Source: Bugulina stolonifera (lineage: Eukaryota > Bryozoa > Gymnolaemata > Cheilostomatida > Bugulidae). Taken from it: DNA of 64,000 nucleotides. Made by a program: the position numbers and the translations under genes. Position 1 is the first letter of the stretch, and every line of letters begins with the position of its first letter. This document shows positions 22,221 through 34,500 of the stretch, piece by piece. Under the pieces are notes generated by a model. The model was not told where the DNA came from. It saw only the letters and a program-made list of their open reading frames with translations, and ran no database searches. The stretch is from the NCBI GenBank assembly GCA_935421135.1, contig OW285190.1, positions 19,912,501 through 19,976,500 on the forward strand, given 5' to 3'.

Positions 22221-22515
22221 CATTTATTTATGTTTTAATACATAACAACTTAATGTAAATATATCACCTAGTCATATAACAAGGCATAGTACCATCTGAG
22301 GAACAGTTTGTTCACAGCCAATAATATTTCAGCTTATATAGTGTATATATTCATTAGATAGATGGTAGATGCTTCCAGTACCAGTGAGTTGTACTGTGTG
22401 TCTAGAGCAAATACTTACTATGGTACTCTAGTACCAGTGTTCAACATGTTCTATCAGCTCTCAAAGAGTATATTAGAAGTTATTTCGGGCATAGCCTCAT
22501 ATCACTGGCATAGCC

Positions 22516-25500
22516 TCACATCTCCATCATACGGGGCTCCCCAGCTCCTGCTGAGGCACCACCCGCACCCCCATCCTTCTGCACAGTGGCGTAGAGTGTT
22601 GAGAGGTCAAAGTTTGACTTGATCTGAGAGATGAAATCGGAGAGTTGTTGACTCTTCTCTGCCCCCGGTACCCCCTGCAACGCGATGACGGCGCGTAGAG
22701 CTGAACGCTTCAACTCATCCTGCTTCTCGAATTCTTGTTTAACTGAATTAGACTTGACTTTAGCATTGCACGTCTGTTTGAGGGGTTCTATGAGCCTCTC
22801 CACCCCTGTAATACAATACACAGTAGAGTACACTGTAATACAATATACAGTAGAGTACACTGTAATACACCACTGTAATACAATACACAGTAGAGTACAC
22901 TGTAGTACACCCCTGTGATACAATATACAGTAGAGTACACTGTAATACAATATACAGTAGATTACACTGTAATACACCCCTGTAATACAATACACAGTAG
23001 AGTACACTGTAATACAATATACAGTAGAGTACACTGTAATACACCCCTGTAATACAATACGCAGTAGAGTACACTGTAATACAATATACAGTAGAGTACA
23101 CTGTAATACACCACTGTAATACAATACACAGTAGAGTACACTGTAGTACACCCCTGTAATACAATATACAGTAGAGTACACTGTAATACACCCCTGTAAT
23201 ACAATACACAGTAGAGTACACTGTAATACACCCCTGTAATACAACATACAGTAGAGTACACTGTAATACACCCCTGTAATACAATACACAGTAGAGTACA
23301 CTGTAATACACCCCTGTAATACAACATACAGTAGAGTACATATCAATGACATGTTATAACACAAACTACACTACAAGTGACACTGTACAACCATAAAGTG
23401 TCGCTAATATAAAGATCACCCCGTTGTTGAGAGAACAAAGGACACAAGATCAAAGGAATGGTGGCAGAAAGTAAAGACATGGTAATACGTGTAAATAGCC
23501 TAAGTTCTTACGTTGGAGTACTGGTCCTGGCGAGAGGTTAGCTAGTCGTACCACCATAAGATAAGTAAGCATCTTCACATCATAATGATCTTTCAGTCCA
23601 TCTTCTACGTGACTGAGGAACTCAAAAATGTCTATACGATCGAGACACGAGTCCAAGAGAGTGTACATACACTCAAAGGCAGCCTACAATACATACATGT
23701 ACATACACTCAAAGGCAGCCTACAATACATACACGTACATACACTCAAAGGCAGCCTACAATACATACATGTACATACACTCAAAGGCAGTCTACAATAC
23801 ATACACGTACATACACTCAAAGGCAGCCTACAATACATACATGTACATACATTCAAAGGCAGCCTACAATACATACATGTACATACACTCAATGGCAGTC
23901 TACAATACATACATGTACATACACTCAAAGGCAGCCTACAATACATACATGTACATACATTCAAAGGCAGCCTACAATACATACATGTACACTATATTCA
24001 AAGGCAGGCTACAGCACGTAATTACTACATCACTACATATAAAGGTAGGCTAGAGCAAGATTAGAAAAGGCAGGGTATTACAGTACATACACACCTTTCT
24101 AAGGTCCAGACCATCATCTACAGTGTGCTTGAAGGGTCCCATCTCTACTTCTCTGATTAGGTTCTTTCTGACCTTGGTCTCATTGTAGAGGAGAGGAAGT
24201 ACATGGGCAAGGAGATCTCTCACAAGTGTTGGCTTGTTATGCGCCGCTGAGTTAAACATCACCTGAGACATCATTGTATTATATTAGTGGCATATCATTG
24301 TATCATATTACATAAAGCCAAGAATAAGTGAGTATAGTGGAAATATTTGAACTCAGGTAAACCACTCTCCCATTCACTAATTACTGACTGACCAACTGAT
24401 CAACTGACTGACTCACTGACTGACCCACTGACTCACTAACTGACTAACCAACTCACTGACTGACTGACTGACTGACTTACCAAGGCTACTCGTCGCACAT
24501 TCAGGTCACCATCTTTCAATGTGGACAGGAAGTCTCCTATCATCTTCCTCAGGAGATCATCTATTGGCTGAGGCTGATCTGTGATGGTGAACTTAACGGC
24601 CGTTACAACTGTAGCCCGAGTTAGAGCAGAATCTGAGCCTGCAGGTAGAGTATATCTCAGTAAATAAGACTATGCAGGTAGAGTACATCTCAGTAAATAA
24701 GACTATGCAGGCAGAGTATATCTCAGTAAATAAGACTATGCAGGCAGAGTATATCTCAGTAAATAAGACTATGCAGGTAGAATAAATCCCATGTAGACAG
24801 TGTATGCACTAAAGTACATAAAAGATTAATATACCGTCATGTAGACAAGAAGATGCACACTGACCAAGCTGGTCCTTGAGCTGACCAAGAAGGGGGTCAG
24901 GTTGGAGTAGGGTGAGTTTACCCAGACATTCTGCCACCACATTCCTGGTTCCCTCCTCTGGACACTCACAATGTGTCATCAACATACTCCAGATGTTGGT
25001 GATGTGAGGTCTGAATGTCTCTATCACATGTGAGTTGGACTCACAGGATATTATCTCCTACAACAAAGACAGCAATAGGCCCTATCTGATTGAATAGTGG
25101 CATGTAAGACAGCACCTGATTGGATAGCGGCATGTAAGACAGCATCTGATTGGATAGCGGCATGTAAGACAGCACCTGATTGGATAGCGGTATGTAACAT
25201 AGTTGCTGATTGGATGGGCCTACCTTAAGGGAGTGCAGTAGTAAATATTGTCTCTTAGTCTGACTGTCTATCTCTCTCAGGACAAATGGTAGATATTTAG
25301 TCAAGTTTCCTACAGCTACAGCACCGAGGGCATACGAAGCAGCAGTCTTTATGTCCTCATTGGATGAGGAGAATGCACTCAGGATCACAGCTAAAATTAG
25401 AGGTGGACAGAGATAGCGTGAATATGTCTGCGATTTAGACAGTGGCATTGTTTGTATTTGAGTACATTACTTAGCCTTAAGTACAGAGAATAGCCAGATA

Positions 25501-28500
25501 ACCAGAGAGGGTGGGGTGACTCACGTTCCAACTGACTATGGGCACTGAGGTCTTTGTGTCGGCCGATCTCTCCAAGGGAAAGCAGACAGAACAGTTGGAC
25601 AGAGTCAGACTGTTTACCAGAACTTAGTCTAGAGAGGAACTCCTCAACGATATTGTCAGCATCATGAGCTAAGGCTAACTCCGCTACACACTTGGCTATT
25701 GAGTGGAACGCCTACATATACATACATGTATGTAATGTATATACACGTACATATATATACATTGTATGTCTATATACGAGCATATATGTGTGTAATGTAT
25801 AATATACACTGTACATGAAGATGTGTTACCTGTTTATGAACGGCGAGGTGCGTACTGCTTCCTCCAGTCTGAGATGTAGAGGAGGAGCTGGAGGCACCAC
25901 CCGTACCACTAGTGGGAGCTGGACTATACAGAGGTTGGGTCAACAGGTTCATCAGGTCGTTGAACTCTAGCCCGGCTGTCTTAGATGCAGCCAGACTACG
26001 GAAGAACTGTAGCATGGTGTGGAGAGCACTTCCTTGCAGTAGAGGAGACTTGACCTGTCATACCATATAGAAGTATGTTTATTAGACAGAGAGTGCAGAA
26101 CACCTTGGATAACAGGCTAAGTGGACATCGGAGAGGGGGCATAGTGGACTTGGATAACATACTAAGTGGACATCGGAGAGGGGGCTAAGTGGACTTGGAT
26201 AACAGGCTAAGTGGACATCGGAAAGAGGGCTAAGTGGACTTGGATAACAGGCTAAGTGGACATCGGAGAGGGGGCATAGTGGACTTGGATAACATACTAA
26301 GTGGACATCGGAGAGGGGGCTAAGTGGACTTGGATAACAGGCTAAGTGGACATCGGAGAGGGGGCTAAGTGGACTTGGATAACAGGCTAAGCGAACATCA
26401 GAGAAGGGGCTAAGTGGACTTGGATAACAGGCTAAGTGGACATGGAGAGGGCTAAGTGGACTTGGATAACATACTAAGTGGACATCAGAGAGAGGGCTAA
26501 GTGAACAGTAAATAGAGTGTGGAATATAAACATACAAGGAGTGAAAGTATATGGACTCACCAGTACAAGCAGTTGTGATATGATGTCACCTTTGACCCCA
26601 GACATAGCGGCTGGGTGAAATTTACACAGCGATGTCAACAGTGTCAAGGTAAGCTGTGATATATGAAGGTCAGACTCATTGATAAGTGGAGCGCATTCCT
26701 GGAGAATCTGTGAAACCTTATAAAGTAATAATAAGATGAATTACTATATAACTGAGAGTATAAGTAATATAGAGGACAACTCTCAATACATACAGATGGA
26801 GGACAACTCTCAATACATGCAGATGGAGGACAACTCTCAATACATGCAGATGGAGGACAACTCTCAATACATACAGATGGAGGACAACTCCCAAAATATA
26901 GCAATATAAGCGCAGACTACTAACCATGGGCAAACTAATCACAGAAGAATAGTTCCATATAAGCACATCCAGGCATTGCAGAGTTGTTAACTTTAGAGCT
27001 CTGTGATTCTTTCTCAGGAACGAGGCTAATATTGGAATAGCATCGGGCAGGTACGCTGACAGCTCCACCTGTGAACACGACCACCCAATGAGCATTAAGA
27101 TGGCAAACTTATGCTAGACTACCATGACATGCATGTCATAATGATTCTACCTGAACCAGTGGTGTGCCGAAACAGGTAACGGGAGAGCTACTACATTCAT
27201 ATATATAACCATGTTAATAGTTAGTTAGGCCTATATATTATACAGTAGTCATTGTACTACATTATGTAGGTGGTTAACAAAGTGGATACATACCTTTAGC
27301 GGGGAGGAGGCAATGAGTGTGACAGCCTTAATAGTAGTGAGTCTAGTGATTTCATTTCTCAACCTGTCTACGAATATTGGGAGGCATACCTACAAGAGAA
27401 GAATGTATAAAGTACTACCAGAGCACACGATGTACTGAACCAGTGCTATATTATTAATAGTTCTCTTCACATTAACACTACCAGCTATGTACTTAGCTTT
27501 AGTACCTACCGACAGTTCTGTAGTGAGGGTGTCTCCAACATTACACAGCAGACGTCCCATACAAGAGATGGCCCTTTCCTTCACCTCTTGGTCTATGTCT
27601 GCGGCTCTGAGTCTAATCAGTGTACAATCATACAGCTGCTTGACATAACCTAGGAACTCGGGGTTCAGAGGTTGGAGGGGTTCCAGAGGTCTCAACACCT
27701 GCACGAGTTGCTGGGAGACAAGCAGTGCTTCAGATACGATCTTGTAGAAGTTATCCTTCACTGCACTCACTACAGCTGGGATCAGCACCTAGTAATATGT
27801 GTGTAATAGACTATATACTATATACACCATGCACAGTACGCTTGATGCCTATAATCACATAATATAATACCTGTAATGTAATAATAATATAACTTAATAC
27901 TTACATTGAGATGTTGATGGAATATATAAGATGGATGGTTAGCCAGCAGAGTATTGAGGAAAGAGAGAGTGTCTATCTTCATAGTGGAGCTACTGTTCTT
28001 GTCTGTGAGAGAGAAGCTAACTCCAGGTATAATAGAAGATATATGGTCGGATAGGCAACCAGACAGTACTAGACTCAGCTCTGTTAGCAGCAGGAAACAC
28101 GACTACAAACAGGATATGGTGTCACTACGTGCTAGTAAGCAGCCCAATACTATATAATAATTATATACTAGGTAGCACATTAATTCCAAGCATGTAGATT
28201 AGTACTTGGTGATAGTACTTAGTGATAGTACTTGGTGATAGTACTTGGTGATAGGTACTTGGTGATAGTACTTGGTGATAGTACTTGGTGATAGTACTTG
28301 GTGATAGTACTTGGTGATAGTACTTGGTGATAGTACTTGGTGATAGCACTTGGTGATAGGTACTTGGTGATAGTACTTGGTGATAGCACTTGGTGATAGT
28401 ACTTGGCGATAGTACTTGGTGATAGGTACTTGATGATAGTACTTGGTGATAGTACTTGGTGATAGTACTTGGATGAATAAGCTAAGGTATCGATATCTAA

Positions 28501-31500
28501 GGCTAAATTGATCTCATACCTGTCTAGTCTTGAAACTTTTCTCCCTTAGCTGACGTGTAACACTCTTAACTATAGCTGGTACCTGATCACTGAGGAGGGC
28601 TACAGGGTGTCCCTCACTCACAGATTTATGGTTTGGCAGAGCAGAGGCTACGTGCTTTGTTTGACGTAAGAGTGAAATATACACTTGGAATATGTCTGAC
28701 TTTACATTCTCTTCTCTCTCCTTAAACCTCGAGATGAGTGTCTCTGATACACTGTAATTACGTACACATTGACATAGATATATACACGTACACATAGACA
28801 TAGATATATACACGTACACATAGACATAGATATATACACGTACACATAGACATAGATATATACACGTACACATAGACATAGATATATACACGTACACATA
28901 GACATAGATATATACACGTACACATAGACATAGATATATACACGTACACATAGACATAGATATATACACGTACACATAGACATAGATATATACACGTACA
29001 CATAGACATAGATATATACACGTACACATGGACATAGATATATACATGTACACATACACATAGATATATACACGTACACATAGCACATAGATATATACAC
29101 GTACACATAGCACATGTAGATATAGACATATACACATACATGTAGTACATGTAGATATCTACACTAGAATATTATACACAGACATAGACATGCTTACTTT
29201 GTATAGAGCTGTGTGAGTAGATTGTGTCTAGTGGTAACCACTGCATTCAGACATTTAGCAGAAGCTCTTCTCACCTTCCAACTGATGTCATCATCATCAC
29301 TAAACAGGAAGTAGAGCAGCTACCATGTACATGTATATATATATATATATAGTACAGTGTATATGCATGCTACCATGTATATATACATGATAAGAGCAAA
29401 ACTGCACCAAAATAGAACCTCCTGTGGACCAATAAGTGCATAAAAGATTCTGGAGCCTCAGCGCCTCTTTAACAACCACAATGGCTCTTTGGCAACCACA
29501 ATGACTCATTGACAACCACAATGACTCATTGACAACCACAATGACTCATTGACAACCACAATGACTTATTGACAACCACAATGACTCATTGACAACCACA
29601 ATGACTCATTGAAAACCCGCAGAGAGTTACTAACAAGTGCAATAACACATTGATAATCACAATGATTATCAATGTGTTACAATGACTCATCAAGAGTGGC
29701 AGTGTCACTGATAATGGTGATGTATGATAATTGTGAGAGATTGAAAATCAAAACTATTCATTAACAGTAAGACGGGATGGTTTCATCAGCTTACCAAAGT
29801 CACTCATAGAGACTTCAGTGATTTACTAGTAATACAGTCAATGTGAATAAGACTCATAGATGACTCCAGTGATTTACCAGTAATACAGTCAATGTAAATA
29901 AGACTCATAGACGACTCCAGTGATTTACTAGTAATACAGTCAATGTAAATAAGACTCATAGAGACTCCAGTGATTTACTAGTAATACAGTCAATGTAAAT
30001 AAGACTCATAGACGACTCCAGTGATTTACTAGTAATACAGTCAATGTAAATAAGACTCATAGAGACTCCAGTGATTTACTAGTAATACAGTCAATGTAAA
30101 TAAGACTCATAGACGACTCCAGTGATTTACTAGTAATACAGTCAATGTAAATAAGACTCATAGAGACTCCAGTGATTTACCAGTAATACAGTCAATGTAA
30201 ATAAGACTCATAGAGACTTCAGTGATTTACTAGTAATACAGTCAATGTGAATAAGACTCATAGACGACTCCAGTGATTTACTAGTAATACAGTCAATGTA
30301 AATAAGACTCATAGAGACTCCAGTGATTTACTAGTAATACAGTCAATGTAAATAAGACTCATAGACGACTCCAGTGATTTACTAGTAATACAGTCAATGT
30401 AAATAAGACTCATAGAGACTCCAGTGATTTACCAGTAATACAGTCAATGTAAATAAGACTCATAGACGACTCCAGTGATTTACTAGTAATACAGTCAATG
30501 TAAATAAGAGACTTACCTGTAATCATCGTCAATATCATCATCTTCCTCGTCATCTACTTCCATTCCCTCGGAGTCTTCATCATCATCATCATAGTTGTAG
30601 TTTGGATCATAAGACAAGTACTTGAGACACAGTGCTACAATCTACATAAGTCAAGTACTTGAGACACAGTGCTACAATCTACATAAGACAAGTACTTGAG
30701 ACACAGTGCTACAATCTACATAAGACAAGTACTTGATACACAGTGCTACAATCTACATAAGTCAAGTACTTGAGACACAGTGCTACAATCTACATAAGTC
30801 AAGTACTTGAGACACAGTGCTACAATCTACATAAGTCAAGTACTTGAGACACAGTGCTACAATCTACATAAGACAAGTACTTGAGACACAGTGCTATAAT
30901 CTACATAAGACAAGTACTTGATACACAGTGCTACAATCTACATGTACATAAGACAAGTACTTGAGACACAGTGCTACAATCTACATAGTTAAGTACTTGA
31001 GACACAGTGCTACAATCTACATAAGTTAAGTACTTGAGACACAGTGCTACAATCTACATAAGACAAGTACTTGATACACAGTGCTACAATCTACATGTAC
31101 ATAAGACAAGTACTTGAGACACAGTGCTACAATCTACATAGTTAAGTACTTGAGACACAGTGCTACAATCTACATAAGTTAAGTACTTGAGACACAGTGC
31201 TACAATCTACATAAGACAAGTACTTGATACACAGTGCTACAATCTACATGTACATAAGACAAGTACTTGAGACACAGTGCTACAATCTACATAGTTAAGT
31301 ACTTGAGACACAGTGCTACAATCTACATAAGTTAAGTACTTGAGACACAGTGCTACAATCTACATAAGTCAAGTACTACCTTGTCCACGTAGTCAGTGAT
31401 CTCTTTAGGGGACTTGAGGATGAAGGACTCAAATGCCTGGATGCAGTACTCTCTGAGCTCATCGTCATCATCGACGTTACAGAAGTGCATGATAGGAGGG

Positions 31501-34500
31501 ATAAACTGGGGGAGGTAGGGACCAACTTTATGACCAGCCTGTCTGCTTATACACCCTATGCACTGTAATACAAGCATATATACACCCTATGCACTGTAAT
31601 ACAAGCATATATAGATATTGTATATATATATGCATATACATGTATAGATATTGTATAACCTGCAGACCTGTAATAAATGAATATATGCATAGATATAGTA
31701 ATACAAGGGTACAGATACTATAATACAAATATATCCTGCAGACACAGCAGTACGACGTATAGCCTGTAGACACAGTAACACAATGTAGACCTACAGCATA
31801 TACATGTATGATCGGAATATAAATACACATACTGAACACAAACAGACCACAGGCATACCTGGATGTGACTACGCAGTATATACAAGACATGGTGACCTAA
31901 CAATTACTTGACCCACCTATACGCTGAAGCTCTCCTCTAATACACGTCAAATATACATCATTGGTCAGTCATAGAGTATATATTATATATACTACCTGTA
32001 TATACACGTACATGGAGGTCCTAGTCGACCAATGATAGAAAGGATACTACATACTACCTGTATATAGGTCCTAGTTGTGTCTTTGTTCTCCTGTAGACCC
32101 TTGAGAAGGAACTGGACGAGGTCTTCAAACAGTACGTTGTTACAGCAACAGACCAGGTGACCTATGGCTATAATACTCCTTTTACGAACTGCTAGTCTCT
32201 GTAACATATACAGTGGAACTTGGATAACTCAGACTTCAGCGGACCAGCAAAAATGGTCTGAGTTATGAGAAGTTTGAGTTAGGTGATCATATATAAAGAC
32301 AGTATTAATTCCTGCACAGCCACTTAGGAATACAGTATAGGTCTAATAAACAAATGATAAATGATAAATAAAAGATGAAAGGATCATGTAGGCCTTACAG
32401 CATAGACAAAACAGTAGTGAATGTGAAATTATTTAGTAAACAATTCGTAATAGTCATTGGCTTTCACTAGAAATATTGAGGATGTCTGCTTGCTTGTACA
32501 AGTGTTTAGCATAATTAGCTAAGCTAGGCCCATCATAGGTTTAAAAATAGCCATGACAGTAACCCAGAAGCTATAGGACATAATAATTTTATGGGTGACT
32601 GCTTTATAATCCAGTAGTTTATTACTATTCATAACCTGGAGTTAGAGCATAAAGTCTGAGTTATCTAAAGCCAATTATCATTGCCCAGGCTGGGACCTTG
32701 TGGGAGAGGCTGAGTTATCCAATTATCTGAGTTATGCGAGGCCGAGTTATCCAAGTTTCACTGTACACACTTAGCCTTAGCTCCTAATCTATTCCTTCCA
32801 CTAACAATAACTCAAAGTACTCATGATCAGAGGCTAGCAAACCATTATTATGGTAAGTTGGCACATAGCAATGGTGATTCTCGAGCTAGATGACACCCAC
32901 TATTATGCTGACCATGAAGACAGACAAAGCTATTATATAGCAGTGTACGCTGCACCTATCACATGTACCTATCACACGTACCTATCACACTACCTATCAC
33001 ACTACCTATCACATGTACCTATCACACGTACCTATCACACGTACCTATCACACGTACCTATCACATGTACCTATCACACGTACCTATCGCACTACCTATC
33101 ACACTACCTATCACACTACCTATCACACTACATATCACATGTACCTATCACATGTACCTATCACATGTACCTATCACACGCACCTATCACATGTACCTAT
33201 CACATGTACCTATCACATGTACCTATCACATGTACCTATCACATGTACCTATCACATGTACCTATCACATGTACCTATCACACGTACCTATCACACGCAC
33301 CTATCACATGTACCTATCACACGTACCTATCACATGCACCTATCACATGTACCTATCACACGTACCTATCACACGTACCTATCACATGTACCTATCACAT
33401 GTACCTATCACACGCACCTTAGATGCCAGTTGTGGAAGAAGAGCTGTCTGAATAGCTTGGTGGAAACCAATGAGGAGGCTGCCAAATCTGCTGAGCAGGT
33501 CAGCAAGTATGTCTAGAGCTTCCAGCTGTACTGAGACATCTTCCTGAGGTAAGTCAAGAAATTCAGGTAAAGTAAAGCCTATAGTAGCAATAAGTAATCA
33601 GTCGGAGCAGTTTTGAATACCTGGACCAAGTTGTTAGTCGTGTCAACTCCACCTAAATGACAGAGTTAGTGTGTTCAAATCTTAGTTATGCCTTTCAAGC
33701 TATAAAATTACACAGTGAACATATTACGTTGACTTGTAACAGTTAGCACCTGCTTTGCGACAGCATTGGTGAGTCTACCAGTGATCTTCCTAGATATTCC
33801 AGCCGCCAAAGTAGTGGCCGAGGGAGGCAACTCTACAATCACTGTCTTTAGTCCTATACTAGATATGTCTCTTAGCTGTTCCTTGCTTGACATCATGTTA
33901 GTGCACAGAGTATCAACTATAGTCTCTACCTGCACCTCTTTAACCTGCAACCATTATAGCAAGACTATTAAATGATATAACACTAGTAGTACTCTTTCAC
34001 TATAACAAGACTATTAAACCTATTTAGAAAAACTTCTTAATTTCAGCAGATAGCTTGCAGGTAATAGACGTGACGCACTATTCATTCATTTTCTAAAATG
34101 CCGGCCGAGCAAGGCCTGTAAAGAAATGGGTTCGACCAGTTAGCCCTAGGCTACATAAAAGTTGGTGAGCATACGGCACACCTCACCTTGGCTACCAGAG
34201 GTCCTAAGCATTTCACAGCCAGATTCTGCACCTCTCCATTTTGATCCTCAAGCAGCTTGAGCAGCATCTTCACCACCTTTTTCTCACTGTCATCATCAAG
34301 TTTAATAGAATCCTTCTGCAAATGGGCAGTCAATCAAGTTAAAGAACTAGTGAAAACCTGCAGAACTCCACAGAAAGAAAGACCACATTAAAAGAATGGC
34401 CAAACCCCTTGACATGCTATATATAGCAAGGTAGACATAGAAGAGTGCCTTGTGTGCAGTTGGTTCAGGTTCCACTGATCACCAGTGAAACTCTTTTTTA

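Larger units (their letters stand above)
19811..22515. other. Intergenic region with a DNA transposon remnant
   Basis: It lies between the TPMT-like gene and the 3' end of CAND1. A 137-codon frame at 20028-20441 shows no recognisable domain and I do not call it. The middle is the hAT-like remnant; the right end is probably the CAND1 3'UTR. Confidence 0.55.

Noticed and set aside
28514..29150. Cys/Tyr/Val-rich frames in CAND1 intron 8
   Set aside because: They run through a 26-bp satellite between two verified CAND1 exons.
28195..31378. Regularly spaced repeats as CRISPR arrays
   Set aside because: The units are head-to-tail copies without unique spacers, and the host is an animal.
34100..34160. 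tRNA-like stretch with GGGTTCGACC near 34127
   Set aside because: No matching acceptor stem or A box could be folded around it.
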